Below are positions 28,413 to 41,614 of a DNA stretch of 64,000 nt, piece by piece. Within the stretch, counting starts at the first letter, position 1. Each line of letters opens with the position of its first letter. A program made the translations under genes and the position numbers. Under the pieces are notes generated by a model, which searched no databases, was not told the DNA's origin, and saw nothing but the letters and a program-made list of their open reading frames with translations. Source of the DNA: Haliclystus octoradiatus (lineage: Eukaryota; Cnidaria; Staurozoa; Stauromedusae; Haliclystidae); contig OU744446.1 of assembly GCA_916610825.1 (NCBI GenBank), forward strand, positions 36,309,833 to 36,373,832, in the 5' to 3' direction.

Positions 28413-29469
28413 ATGTTTGGTGTTGAAAGAAGATGGTTGATTTATGGCCTTATTGCTGGTGCTATTTTGACAATGATGTGGGGTTTAACCTTTCTAGATG
28501 AGGAAGATCATAAACAAATAAAGTATAGAAACATTACTCTTGAAATACAAAAATATTACTATGGCTTAAAGTGTTATTAAATTAACTTATTGATTTGAAA
28601 TTAGAATTGAAAGATGATGCTGCTAATCTTGTTGCTGCAAAGTATGATCAATTTTAAACTGTGGCATTAAAATTAGAAAAACAAATCACCGCATCTAATG
28701 AAAGTAATAAATTTTACCTTATCTAACAAGCTTTGATAATAATAGTGATATCGAACGTATGTTATATGTGTTATCAACATCAAAAGCAGATGTTATAGGT
28801 GGCTCCATTCTAGACACGAAAACTGGCATAGGGAGACTACCATGTCAACAAATATGCTTAAAAAATTATACTTTAAAATATATTGAAGGTTATAAGAGAT
28901 CAACACAAGAATGTATGGAATGTCATTATTTTCATGGACCATTTTTAGCCAAAAAAGAATTTTTATTACAACATAAATTTGATGAAACTTTACAATATGG
29001 TTATTATGAAGATTTTTTTATCATTATATACATCAAAAATTAATCTATTAAGTTGTCCTGATATGATGTTAAAACATATACAACTATTAATAAAGATAAA
29101 GATCTAATACGATTTGTTAATAAATGGGATATAAAAAAATTATTGATCGTAATAATGAAATCCATTGGTTTGGTTGTAAAAGAGGACTTGCGTAGCACAC
29201 AGCGTAGCAATGGGATGGCAGTCCCACCATGTTGTTTACAGAATTTAGCTGATGCATTCAAATTCATAATGAATCTTTGTCATCAACATAATTTAATTTG
29301 TGAATTACAAGAAGGATCAATGCTTGGTGCTGTGAAATTTGGTGGTATATTACCTTGAGAAAAAAATATGCTGATATTACTGTTCTATTAAGTGATGATG
29401 TTGTCAAATTATCATTATTGAAACCATTATTTGTTGATCAAGGTTATTCAATGTTTGGTGGAGGTATGA
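28413..29469 (+). pseudogene. Decayed tandem copy of the FKRP/LicD-like gene
   Basis: This copy matches exon 1 of the gene at 19344 almost base for base from 28715 to 29469, and more loosely at its start (signal anchor recognisable at 28413-28500). Compared with the intact copy it lacks about 370 bp in the middle of exon 1 (the copy jumps from the equivalent of about 19670 to about 20050). It has several frame breaks, for example a stop at about 28578 and a one-base shift around 29020, and a stop replacing the tryptophan codon of the GILPW motif near 29356. The donor at its end is kept, but exons 2 and 3 are absent: sequence resumes at 29755 with the equivalent of 24437. It cannot encode a LicD domain. 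Transcription as a non-coding RNA cannot be excluded. Confidence 0.9.
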
Positions 29470-30830
29470 TTTTTTATCTGATTATCTGATCTGATTATTT
29501 ATTTTCCCCAAGACTTCAAATTGACATTATGGTTTATTTTTGGCTAGTAGATACAATGGTCGTTATACACAGGTGGTAGCACTATTCAGGCAATTTTATT
29601 TGAAAATACGTAGGTTCGATCATAGAAACATTGTGGTCATATGGTCATCATTCAACAGGCTAGAAAAGAATAATAAAAGGAGCAAGTGTTTAACTTTTGT
29701 CATTTAAGCAACATGAAGAAAAAACCAAAATAAAAATATCCTAGTAAACAATTATAAATACATTTTTGTTGTATAGATATGCAGCCTTACAAATACAATA
29801 TATACATATTGCTATACTACAGATTAGAAGCTATTCAATATGTTCGAACCAATAAAATGCTTTCCAATTGTAAAATTAGAACAATTTCTTTATTACAATA
29901 TTTTCCACTTTGAATGCTTCAATCCGGCTTTTTATATGTATAGTTCACGTAAGACTTATGAGTAAATCTCGGGTTAAATCTTCTCTGCACAAATTCAACC
30001 AAAGTAATGTATTTTAAAAGTGATGGATTCCAGACAATAGACGAATTTCTACGAAATGTCTAACTACGCTTGTAATATAATGGAAGGATTAACGTGATGT
30101 GAAACATTTATTCAATGTATGAAATATAAAGTTTTGCTTTTTGATTATGTCGTTTTACAGTGAGAAAATGAATTCTGTTAAAATGATGATTAGAAGATAA
30201 TTAAAATGATCCCTGGATCTCTAATTTTGTCCATGTTATATTTAAGGCGTGGCCCAAATTGAATACAAACTGATCGCAGTAGATGCATTGTTTAAATTAC
30301 TTAACATTCAGAACTCTCTGGGGTCATGCATTTTCCCATTTTCCACCCGGCCCTGAACATGCAATGACATAATTATATACTGTGTATTTGTTTGCCGGTT
30401 CGACCTAAACAACAATGAATTCTTTTGAACAGCAGTATATGGAGATTGCATTTTCATAAATTTTTCTAAATTAAAACAGCCATTAGGGTTCAATGAGGAT
30501 GTTATATCGTTCCCGATAAAGCACCAGCTGAGCAAACAGGACAGGATGAACTATAGTTTGAACTTAATTTTATGCATCCAGGAAAGCTGAGGATATTATA
30601 TGTCACTCCATCTCTTTACTACACTGAGCTAACCCGCTTTATTCAACATTTCCTGTCCGCTGTTCTGAAATCTCTGAGCTTGTTCCAGCACGGGACAACG
30701 CGATGACAGAATTAGTTTTCGACAAAGTCTTTGGCATATTTATTTGTTCTTAATTTTAATGAACGAAGGTATTGACGGTATACATTGCTATCAAAGGTGA
30801 ATATAATTCGTTTTTCGACAGGTCGACTAG

Positions 30831-30988
30831 TGTTATGCTAATGCGTATTACCATAATTAGACTAATATCGACTTCCCCTTTCCCCTGTGTATTGCCCTTT
30901 ATTTTATTAATTACATTTGACTCCGTTTTGAAATCTCTACGAGAGTGGATGTTATTTTATCGCTCTCAATCATTTTACCCTCATAACA
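30831..30988. mobile_element. Short TIR element inserted only in duplication copy 2
   Basis: Ends TGTTATG / CATAACA, flanked by CTAG (or GTGTTATG / CATAACAC flanked by TA). The matching place in copy 1 (about 25512-25520) is uninterrupted GTCGACTAGATC, a true empty site. Confidence 0.8.
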
Positions 30989-31759
30989 CTAGATCATTTT
31001 AAAGTTTTCGTAATAAACTCAGATCGGATTTTATCCTCTGGAAAGTGATGATAGTACACTCTACGCTAGTACGACCATTAGTACGACACTCATTGCTATT
31101 ACAGTATATTATAGAATGCTAAAGTGATGATAGTACACTCTACGCTAGTACGACCATTAGTACGACACTCGTTGCTATTACAGTATATTATATAGAATGC
31201 TAAATGCTTGGTCACAGGTTTATAGGCATATGGGCAAACAAACATTGTACTTTGCACTTTGACCCATATATACTCTATATCCCACACATTGCAAATATAA
31301 GGGCTGTACAATGTACAAGTTGATCGGAAAATCCCATGTGTATGATTATATATATTAGATTTAACATTTAACGTAATTACGCCACGTGTTCAGGATGATG
31401 CGAAGCTCATTAGCTCCATACCGCCGTTTTGTCGGCGACCTAGCAGACGTAGAAGACCTTGAATGTCAAAGTTGTGAGACAGGTATATTTCTCAATTCTG
31501 TTTTATGGCCGCTGTGAAAAACTCTATTGATTTAAAGTAAGAAGAATGTTCATTGCCATTGTCCCCGGTATCGAAATGCCCTTGCAACCATTTTTGAAAT
31601 CAATTCCGAATTGTAATATTCGCGGCGGCATTTTGGTCCTGTCTATTTCGCGGCATCTCTATCTATATCACGGCTTTAAAATTGATGTGCGGCTTTGTAT
31701 CGGCAATGATAGCGGATAGACTATATATATTATTATATATTATATACTCATTACAATGT

Positions 31760-32949
31760 ACATAGATCTATCTGGCATTTATCGGCATCTAAGACTAATC
31801 TGCATATCATCAGAATACGTTTCAAATTATTTTCCTCGTGGCACAAATTGTACCTCATATCTTTGATGGTCTGAATCTTTGCCTGAGGTTATAATTTCAA
31901 AGAGGCTCTTTGTAATATAAGTGTCAGCCTGCAATATGCACGTATATATTTATTTGACTTTCAATTTAAATAATGATAATGAAATTTACACAGCTCATAT
32001 TGTTAAATTACACGAGTATAGAATATTTATTTACTATGGTATATTAATTATTGTTAAAATATGATAAAATCTAAATGGAATAATTGGCAAACTTGGCTAA
32101 GATATGTTTACAGTAAATACAGTTAAAACGTATTTATTTTGAGTATTCATAAATTGCTCATTCCACGTTTCTGCTTCTCCTTCGGTGAAATGTATGATAG
32201 TAATATAGTTCAAGAGCAGAGTTATTTGATTTGATGTTATTTATCAATGTTTTTCTCTTCTGTGATAAAATCGACGTTGTAGTATGTATACTATAGGTAG
32301 TTGTTTCACTGATCAATGATCTACGCGTAACCTGCGCATAGTCTGCACATAGTCTGCATGTATGTAAACTTGTAAACTTCGTTGTCGTTTTGTAAACAAA
32401 AAGGCAGCACATTTAATTATAATTTTATTTCAGATAGGAGAACACTGTTGCTTCTATTTCCTGACCAAATTTATGAACTTAATTACTATTTTATACATGT
32501 GGATTTCATAGTTCATACTATATATTGCATTTCTGCTACATATTTATACCTAACCATGCCCTAACTTAATCGCTATACTCTGTTCAAATTTCATTCGTCG
32601 AATATACACCATGGTCACATGACTTGAAATGCCGATATGAATGAAATAGACATCTCTAAATTATACTTACAGAATTAACAATTTGTGACGAATATTATAA
32701 TGATTTATTTAAGGAGGAGGGAATCCTTTGAATGTTGAAAAGAAAGTTTTCAATTTGAAAGAGATAAACTAATTCAATAGCTCTTTGTTGTTTGAATATA
32801 GTATAATGTTTTGTTATCAAACTATATAATCACTGCAAATGATCTTTAAAATGATAGCAGCTTTGAACAAATGAATTATGCTCGTCATAACGATTCCAAA
32901 TCACACGTGCAGGACGTTGGAAATTGGCTCTACTGGGATTTCAAGAAAT
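31760..32949. promoter_or_regulatory. 5' flank of the sFRP gene
   Basis: About 1.2 kb of AT-rich sequence outside the duplication. It must contain the sFRP 5' UTR and promoter, but I see no definite TATA box or binding-site cluster. Confidence 0.35.
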
Positions 32950-35900
32950 ATGGCTTCCATTATTTTATTATTATGTTCTATGATTTTATCCACTGTGAAT
33001 GGATTTATACCTTCAAGATATTTTGATGATGTTGCTTATTGTCGGAATTTAGATGTCGATGTTTGTTCACGTCTTGGTTACAATACAACCTTATATACTT
33101 TGGATATAAATTATCCAAATGGATTACATCGAAATGATCTTATTGAATATATTTCATTATTACAAAATGTACGTTGTTCTGACGAAACAACTTTCTTTTT
33201 ATGTACGCTCTATTTTCCAATTTGTTTTGAAGAATTTCGACAACCTATTTTACCCTGTCGTTCTGTTTGTGAAAGAGTTACAAAACAATGTAATGAAATT
33301 ATACAAACTTACAGTGAAATAACCAAAGGTGGAACTTTTGACTGTGAAAAATTACCTGAACATGAAACTGGGATTTGTATTCAACCGAATTCACTGCTTG
33401 CAACAGAAGAAGGTAAGTGTGTTTAAATATCCTGTGAAATAACAATTTTAAATTCATTTGAGTTGATAGTTTGCGAGATTGATTCATTGATTCCAACATG
33501 AATTCCGGAGTAACGGCATATATACACTTCAAATTATTCCAAAACTCTTCTTCGAGAATGTTATGATTTTTAAATGCACATCGAATCTGTTTTATCAAGA
33601 TGCTAAACATTCATCTATCCATATTTTATGCAACGTCATTCATATTATGAGTAAGGATCAGTAATTTATGACATTGATTAATTAATGTGTTAATTAATAA
33701 ATTTACGATTTTCCATATTTTGCAAATCCTAACTTCTTGTTAAAAGATTTTCTCATCGTTTAATCTTGAGTAATATCCTTATTGGCTACCATCCATGACT
33801 ACCTTGTTTAATACCTCAATGTCTAGGAAACACTGCTCTTTGTCAATATACCTTGTTGAAGCATCCTGTGTTTACAGCAAACAAATTGTTTAGAATAATG
33901 TTGGTTCAGAAAACTACGTTGAAATTTTAATTTTTATAAATGGAAAATCAAGAACAGTTATACCTTAGACTTTGAAATTATTTTAATAGAATTTAATTGC
34001 ACCCTGATCACTTTATAATTAACTACACTTTAATTATCATCATTTCAAAGTCAGAGTTTCCCACACATTAACCAAGGGGGATATATTATCATATATTAGC
34101 CCTAAATACCAATCATATATTCTATAAAAAAATATAAAAAATAACGGAAATCATGCATCAAGATATACAATCAAAATGCAAACTTTGCTTTGTTGATTGT
34201 TTGAAATATTTATAGCACATATTTTTATTATTTTATAAACATAATGTGGATGTGTAACCCCCCGTTTTTTATTTTATCGCTCTTTGGTAATATCATACAC
34301 TCATATTAATTGATGTGTATCTTTTGTCTTCATAGTATTTTATTATCCTCACAGCTTTTTATGTCGTTGTTTTTAGAATTGAATACAGAACAGTCAACTG
34401 AGTTACAAAATGGTACGTTAGGTCACGCAAATTGATCTAAATTCAACGTCATTTAATGGAATATCAATGTTATTCAAAGTTTAATCATGTTACCTTAGAT
34501 GTATTATACAACGAACTTATTTCTAGCACCAAAAGAAGCCTCTTTGCTTCAAGTCAAGTTGTCAACGGGTATATATAGCTATACTATCACATCACTCCTT
34601 TAAGTCCAAATCCCATTCTGAGTTCAGTCACAATCAGGCGTTGGTATGACTCAAATAATGTGCAAATGTTTTAAGTTAATACTCTGCCACTATAATTACT
34701 CCCCGAAACATTTAACAGGTGTTCATATGGATAAAAACCACCCAAAGAGCGTCATTTACGCGAAATTCGGAGTAATGAAGAAAACTAGCAAATGCTTTTT
34801 CTTCCTATATTTAGCTGCATAAAATGATTAACTTTAATCAGCTTATAATCCTATTTTACTATATTTCTATCAAAGTTTTAAAATTACATGCCATCAAATA
34901 AACATGGTTTATTTTTCCGATCTATTTTGCTTACCCATTTGAAGTTTAGATCAGAATGCATATACTATAAATAGGTCGATCGAGTAATGTTTGGGATACA
35001 ATGCGCCTGGTTAAGTTAACATTTCATATCGGAATGATCGGATTGACCAGAACCAGGAGTAAATATGTTCATGATAGATTGCCCTGTTTCAAAATTTCAA
35101 GCCTTGATTGATTAACCGGGTGTTTGATGGTGTAAGAGTGTCTCGTTGCTCTCTGATCCGAAATTTGTACCAAGTATTATTGCAAATTAGGGTGACCGCT
35201 AGTGATATAATTATCAAGCCCCGTTGTTCGCATTCAGGAACTTGAATATTTATGCCATTAAGGCTGCAAAAATAATTTTTATATACTCTATCATGTCGCG
35301 ATACTCTATGTTATTATTTCCTTTCAAATTTTAGAGGCACCAACAATAACTTGTCAACCTTGTGCCAAGAAACCAAAAGCGAAACGTTACAAACATTTCC
35401 GTAAAGCTGATTTCGGTGAGTAAAGTAAACATGAATACATCTGCGAACGTAGCACTGGTTATGCCGCCTTGTGTCTTACTTATATCATAATACTGTATAG
35501 TCGTGTCCACTAAAGGTTTTGAGTATATCGGACTCTCATAACTCGTATTATACTCAACAGAACGGAATCCATTGGATATTTGGAGTCCGATTCCAATCCT
35601 AAAAACGGGATGCTATTGTTGCCCGGGGGTAACTCCACTAGGACGGCTATACGGGGACGTGCCACTTTTTTTGGGTCCATATTCCAGCTGAGAAAGAACT
35701 TTTTGGGTATGAGATTTCAAATTTTGGAGCTTTTGGGTATCCTATTTTTGACTTTTTCAAGAATTTTTGAAAAAATTTGCATCATTTTTGTGTATTTACC
35801 TAAAATTAGTCAACCTGTTAGAACTTTTTGGGTAGCATCAACAAAATTTTGGAACCTTTCGGGTACCTTACCTTTTTCCAAAATGGCACCTCCCCGTCCA

Positions 35901-38867
35901 TGAAGAGCTGGAGTTACCCCCCCCCCCGGGATTGTTGAACCTTTCTAAATTTGCCTCGTATACTTCTATTTTTATCTCATCAGTTTAAATTTGGTAAAGA
36001 ATATTTTCACTTTGTTATTTTTAATTTTCGAAGGAATCCATTGGATATTTGGGGATTCCAATCCTGAAAACTGGACGCTATTGTTGAACCTTTCCAATTT
36101 GCTAACCAGCCTCATATAAATCTATTTTTATCCCATCAGTTTACATTTGATAAAGTATATTTTCACTTTTTTCTTTTTAGTTATCGAAGGATCGTTAAAA
36201 TCAAGATCAACGACTGCATCTCATAAAACCATTTTGGAATTTCGTGTCAACAGAGTTTTTAAACAAGGTAAGGGTATGATAAAGATATAACTGATATCCT
36301 GGATTTCATATCAGACCTCAATACATGAAAAATACTTGTGACGATTCTAGTCAGGATCAACAATCGAGGAAAGAGCCAATTGTACAGTTTGGCGGGAAGA
36401 AATGGGAAATTCTTGAACATTTAAACGCATTTAAATAATTAAGATGAGACAGAGTCGTCCGAAATAAAAACAAATTCAAGATTTGAAAATAAAATTAAAA
36501 TTCTAAATAAATTAATCGAATAAAACGAAATCCAACGAACCGTCATATATAGTATTTGGAGATAAGTATTTTATTCTGGGATTTCCATCTACGCGGTAGT
36601 AAACTTTGAGATGATAGGGTTTTGCCTTCAATCTTGTTTTCCTAACGAGACCGTATCAATACGAGCGTGGTAGTGACAAGAAATGTATGTCATATTACCC
36701 ATATAGTCACGTGTGCTTTGTAGATAGATCTAATCTACAATTACGCAAATAATCAAACCGACTTTTTAGGGTATGCAATGTGAATCAAATCGATTGAACA
36801 GATAAATTTCGCCTCATATGATGCACTGTCTTGTTTCTGAAGCAAACCGTTGGCAAACTGAGCCTTGATCTTATATCCCCTATATCAGATCAGTGGAGTC
36901 AGTCAATGATAATTATTTTTCATTAAATGGTATTAATTCGATCCCCTCTGGGCACTTCTTTTAAAATGTGTTTTGGTCTTGTGGTTTTATGGTTTTTTTT
37001 CCACGGCCGAACCTCAACTGTATTATTGGAGTTCATTCATATGTTCGATTGTTGTAGATTATAGCATGTTCCTTAAAGGTACAATGTGGCCTTGTGCAAT
37101 GTCCACAGTCTTCCAATATGATGCGTGATACACACTACTTGTGTCTTGAGAATTATCATTCATTTTTCAGCTCTAAGCCGGCAAGGCAGGATGGTCAATT
37201 TTAATGCCTTTATAAATTGCGTGACTTTCAACCATCAATAGAAATTATGAAAATACTTTTGAACAAAACCAAAACTAAATAACAATTAAATATCTTAACA
37301 ACACATCAATGACGTTAAGGTATCATCAATCTGTAAACATCCCATAACAGCTTAAGTAACCACGCCCAATGGTATAATGGCATATCCTCTATCAATAGAA
37401 AAGGGTGGTCCAGATTTCTATCTTTCAAATTGTAAAGAGTTAAAACAGGATTTTGTCAACTTGTTTACTGATAGCTAAAGAAGATTATTCATTACAATGA
37501 TATAACTGTAAAAACTGTAACTGCACCAATGTTGGTAACTTTTAAAATACGTTTAAGCAAAATTATTTTATCAAAGCATTGTAAATGTTGACTTTTTCTC
37601 TTTGAAACTTAATTTAATATTGTATTATTCGGCTAAATACAAAAAATTGAATGCTATTACCCCCTCTACATGCCAGTTAATATTAACCTTGTATTGAAAA
37701 AAGGTAATATCATAACATATCATATTAGAGCATGCCACAAGGCAGCTTAGTACCAGATAGCTGAGCTCGTGTAGACTTGCTGAGCTTGCTGTAGTTGGAT
37801 GTGGCATTATTTTTTTAATAACACATTTGAAAAGAAAGTATTCTGAAATTGATGGAAGTTGATTTCAATCATTGAAATGTACATAGGCAGATTTTACATG
37901 AATAATGGAATTTATAATATTTCTGTTCTGCTTGTTTATTGTTGAGTATATATTTCAGAAAATCGAGAACTTTTTCTTAAATTTAGAAATATGCCCAAAA
38001 TAAATATTAGAGAAATAGCTTCCTCGAATAATTATGCGGCTGCCTCGTCACCTTACTCATTCAAATAGATAGGCAATACCACTTGCCAAAAGTGTTGAAA
38101 GCAGAAACAGCTCAAAATTTGTTCAGGACATTGTCGTTTATATCTATAATATTTGATGCCACGATTAATTGATATCATATACCCCAGGTATTGTCAATAA
38201 ATTTAGATTACCAGCAGGCTTATTATTTATAGATATTCCGGACTTTTCGCTATAAAATGCACGTGAACAGATTAAATGCCAATTTGGAGGTTATTCCTAT
38301 TTTAAATCACCTGACAATGGACTGTTTAAAGTATAGAATTGACTAAATGTTGACAGGCTGCCTTTGCGCTCGGTCCTCGGATATTGGGCGTTATGGCTTA
38401 TGCACTGTAATTCACAGCACTTGTTGCTTGAGAAATGACATTCTCTTTTCAACTTTGAACCTACAACGCGCGATGGTCAATTTATGATGTCTTTAATTCA
38501 GAAAATAATCCGATTTTGAATGGTTTTGTATAGGTTTATATATAGGTTTACTCAATCCAACTGTATTAATTAGCTATTTGTTTACTTTATTCAAGGTTTT
38601 GTCAAGATATACAGCGGGAAAATGAAAATTACGATCGATTCACTTTGTGTATGTCCAGGAATGGATTATGATACACGCTATTTTGTATTTGGTAAGGAGA
38701 AAAATGGAGAGTTACAATTTGATGATAATGTACGTGTGTTGAAAGCTGAACGTAAAACTCGAAGGAAATTAAGACATTGGCAAAAGAAATATTTGTTAGC
38801 GTTATTTCAGAAAACGAAGCATGCTGAATTAGCTGTGAATACTGTAAACATTTTAAGAGAAAAATAA
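32950..38867 (+). CDS. Secreted Frizzled-related protein (Wnt antagonist), CRD plus netrin-like domain
   Basis: Exons are 32950-33412, 34377-34412 (optional microexon), 35335-35415, 36181-36267 and 38596-38867, giving 312 residues, or 300 without the microexon. All introns are phase 1. The start chosen is the ATG before an 18-residue hydrophobic signal peptide (MASIILLLCSMILSTVNG); an in-frame ATG at 32878 would add 24 residues and hide it. Residues about 20-140 form a Frizzled cysteine-rich domain with ten cysteines in the family spacing (YC, VC, RC, LC, IC, PC, VC, QC, DC, IC). The rest is a netrin-like module starting ITCQPCAKKPK, containing LCVCPGMDYDTRYF and ending in a basic tail. sFRPs bind Wnts outside the cell; the basic tail suggests matrix binding. 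The subtype (1/2/5 or 3/4) is not resolved. Confidence 0.9.
34377..34412 (+). other. 36-nt symmetric microexon of the sFRP gene
   Basis: A TTTTTAG acceptor and GTACGTTAG donor bound 36 nt that add twelve residues (reading through ELNTEQSTELQN) between CRD and netrin-like domain. Flanking exons are both phase 1, so inclusion or skipping keeps the frame. Polar, threonine/glutamine-rich content fits an interdomain linker. No transcript evidence is available to me. Confidence 0.55.
35564..36195 (+). repeat. Tandem duplication ending in the start of sFRP exon 4
   Basis: Copy A 35564-36032 (with MITE) and copy B 36033-36190 both begin GGAATCCATTGGATATTTGG. Copy B ends in the real acceptor TTTTTAG and exon start TTATCGAAGGA; copy A ends TTTTTAATTTTCGAAGGA, the same site with its AG lost. 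Confidence 0.8.
35622..35930. mobile_element. Foldback MITE in sFRP intron 3 with paralogous empty site
   Basis: Ends CCCGGGGGTAACTCC / GGAGTTACCCCC...CCGGG, flanked by ATTGTTG at 35615-35621 and 35931-35937. The neighbouring duplicate at about 36078-36090 has the uninterrupted site with one ATTGTTG, proving insertion. The 107-codon open frame inside is not a gene. Confidence 0.85.
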
Positions 38868-38873
38868 TATAGA

Positions 38874-38912
<39 letters not shown>

Positions 38913-41600
38913 GATATCCAAAAGCAGATTAATAACTGAAATCCTTCGAAACAAAATAGTTTCAGTCAAGAATATCCTAATTCTATTTTGGAATAAGATG
39001 CCGCAAATTTATGACTTTGTTGTTGGTTCTGCTCAAATTGTAAATATATTATTTAAAACATTCCAATGGAAAGTCTATAATTCCAAACTCAAAACGCAAT
39101 GGTTACAAGCCAAATATGATGAAGACATCAATCCGGACATCAATCAAAATTTTGATACAAATGTCACTAATTGGGAACGTTTTTCAAAAGTCTTCACAAA
39201 GATGTAATTTCAAATATATCATATATGGGCACATATATTTAGGCAGAAATGTTCTGAATTATACTTGTAAGTAAGTATTTTGAAATTGTTTAGGACAGTT
39301 CATTTATAGAAAGGAATCTAACCTTTGGTACGATTCTTATGTATTTACAGACACATATCTATATATAATATATTAACGTGCATATTTTTGATAACACTAC
39401 TGTAGTCAACCAATCAGATGCTATATATGTATGAAATATAGATCAGATAATATTTTATTTTATTTGTCATTTAGAGGTCATCTTGTAAAACATATTTTTA
39501 TTAATTTTATTCTGTTAATATAAGATTATTACTATAGCTTACACCGTATCTCTATTTGTGCCTATTTTTTGGTATGTTACTCGTGCAATTTTCTTTTGCT
39601 CCACATTCACATAGTTACTTGAATCATTACTCCCCTAATCGCACCCTGCAGAATATTTGTATGAAAAATTCGTACTACATACCGAGTACCGAAAATTATA
39701 AGTTGTTTGATATATGTGATGCATATATTGTTTATACAAGATGGGTTAAATTGGTTTTAATGTTCTAGACCGTAATCTATAGGCGGTTTCTATGTCACCA
39801 GCATCTCGGAGCGTTCCCGTTCAGCGAAATTTCAAAAGTGTAGATGTATTTGAATGTAGCATTGATGTAAAAATACTGCTCACTGTAATGATGTTGAATT
39901 TGTTTTGCATTTGTTCAGCCATCCATTTTCATACATGCAAACGTGCTATTATTAGCGCGTCTGTAGTTGTCGCGTAAGTGACCACCCACAACAGGGAATC
40001 GTTATGCGGGATCTTGAACCTTCTCAGGCAAACGAGGCAAATGATAAAGGAGGGATTCTTTATGGAAAAACATAGGCTGAGACTATTTGACAGGCAGTCT
40101 GATACGCATGCGCAGAAGTGGATACGTCATACTTTATTGATTCAAGTGATTTATAACTGCCTGTCAAATAGCGCTGGGATTTATTTGACAGGCAGTTACA
40201 AAAGAATAATTATTACACTGCCTACCATTTAGGAAGCGGAACTATTTGACAGGCAGTCTTGGCTCAAAGTAATAAAATGTATATTTTGTTGATTTTGAGT
40301 GAAAAATTACTAGATTGGTTGCCCATCCAGGAAGCTGGTGGACAATTCGAAGGACAGTCTATTAGACTATTGGATAGTTGGTAAAATAATATTGCTCTGC
40401 AAAAATTTGGCAAAGGAATTATTACTCTTAGATTGCCTGCCATTTTACCAACGGGGCTGTTTAACAGACATCATTTGCAGTATTGACTTACATGTTGTTT
40501 ATAATCATAGAGGTATTATCAAATTGCATGACAGGCAGCCATACATTTTGTTTCAATAATCCTGATCTGTGGCTATGTCAGAAGATTAGGTAGATTGTCT
40601 CTCATTTATAATATAGGACTATTTGATAGGCATCACACACTTTTGTAGGATCATTTGACAACAAGTATTCAATTAGAAATTTAAATTTACTATGAAATGC
40701 AGCTACATCTGATGATCGGAGTTGTGCATCGTCAACAGGTGGCCATTCACAACAGGGTATCGAAAAATGTTATACAATATAAATATGAACAAAGAAAGTA
40801 GTTGACAAGTTTAAATAAAAAAATGAATTGGTATAAATCAAGCTGCATGATTACGATTATATGTACATTGTGTTTGCAGACAATCACAATTATTTCAGAG
40901 ATTACAGGCATATCTTGTAGAAGTTCCACATTCTACATTTATAAATAACATAATTATATCTATCATCAATCGGATGACACTAATTGATGCCATCCAATGC
41001 TCCGACTTGTTCAAGTAGAATCTGTCTTTCAATAAGAACATGCAATTATGTGAGACGTCGGAAATTCACTAAAAAAAGCAATTGACAGGTTAAACAATAG
41101 CCACAGCAACAGTTTCAAATGTTGGTGATGTATAATTACTTCAAATATATCAGGTTGATAGGCTTAGAGAGGGAAAATATGTGTGGTCATCGATCGATAA
41201 TGTATGATATTGATCGGGCCTCCTTATAAAAGTTCAAAACTTTTGACATATGGTAGATTTAAATTCTGTGATTACATAGAACGACACCAAGTCATTTTGT
41301 TAGGCAAGAGATTTTCTTACTTGCAGTCAAGCAAGTAACCAGGCGTAAGAGTGTTTTACATCACATAATCGTCGTCTCGTCGATTGGTCATGACTGCAGG
41401 TCATCATAGTGAACTCTATTCGACTAGCACTTGTTAGCTAATTTCTTCGTTCTTCATTTTAACATAGATGATGTTGGCAGTCCTTTTACTTTATTTCATG
41501 ACTGACTACTGGATTTGAACGGTTGAACCATTAACAAACTTAACACTCTTTCACTCTTTCTTGTTATTAGTCACATTGATCATTACTACATTGAACATTT
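38868..41600. other. Downstream of the sFRP gene
   Basis: (TA)n at 38881, then AT-rich sequence with a foldback-motif cluster at 40082-40640. The 99-codon frame at 38908-39207 has no family resemblance and begins in the TA tract. Confidence 0.4.
40082..40640. repeat. Cluster of CTATTTGACAGGCAGTC motifs in both orientations
   Basis: Clear copies at 40083-40100 (+), 40157-40171 (-), 40182-40197 (+), 40241-40259 (+); weaker ones near 40206, 40430, 40525 and 40618. The plus/minus order suggests stacked foldback elements whose ends are this motif. No gene is visible. Confidence 0.6.
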
Positions 41601-41614
41601 GATGATACTTTATT

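Larger units (their letters stand above)
17020..31760. repeat. Tandem segmental duplication around the FKRP-like gene
   Basis: Unit 1 runs from about 17020 to 26320 and unit 2 from about 26325 to 31760. Matching blocks are 17038-17330 with 26325-26590, 17765-18400 with 26590-27130, 18476-19160 with 27195-27590, 19255-20950 with 28312-29609, 24437-25950 with 29755-31560, and 26136-26310 with 31580-31740. Unit 2 is shorter because it lacks 20950-24437 and part of exon 1. The gene-proximal and downstream blocks are nearly identical, while the upstream blocks show many more differences. Unit 2 has its own insertions at 27597-28310 and 30831-30988 and a local duplication at about 31033-31190. Confidence 0.85.

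Noticed and set aside
32878-32949. Upstream in-frame ATG for sFRP
   Set aside because: It would bury the signal peptide 24 residues inside; the ATG at 32950 directly precedes it.
35580-35903. 107-codon frame in sFRP intron
   Set aside because: Lies inside a foldback MITE with defined ends and empty site; no domain.
38908-39207. 99-codon frame after the sFRP gene
   Set aside because: Starts in a (TA)n tract and resembles no family; no splice or start context.
39978-40559. Frames of 73-84 codons in the motif cluster
   Set aside because: They read through repeated CTATTTGACAGGCAGTC motifs in both orientations; no domain.
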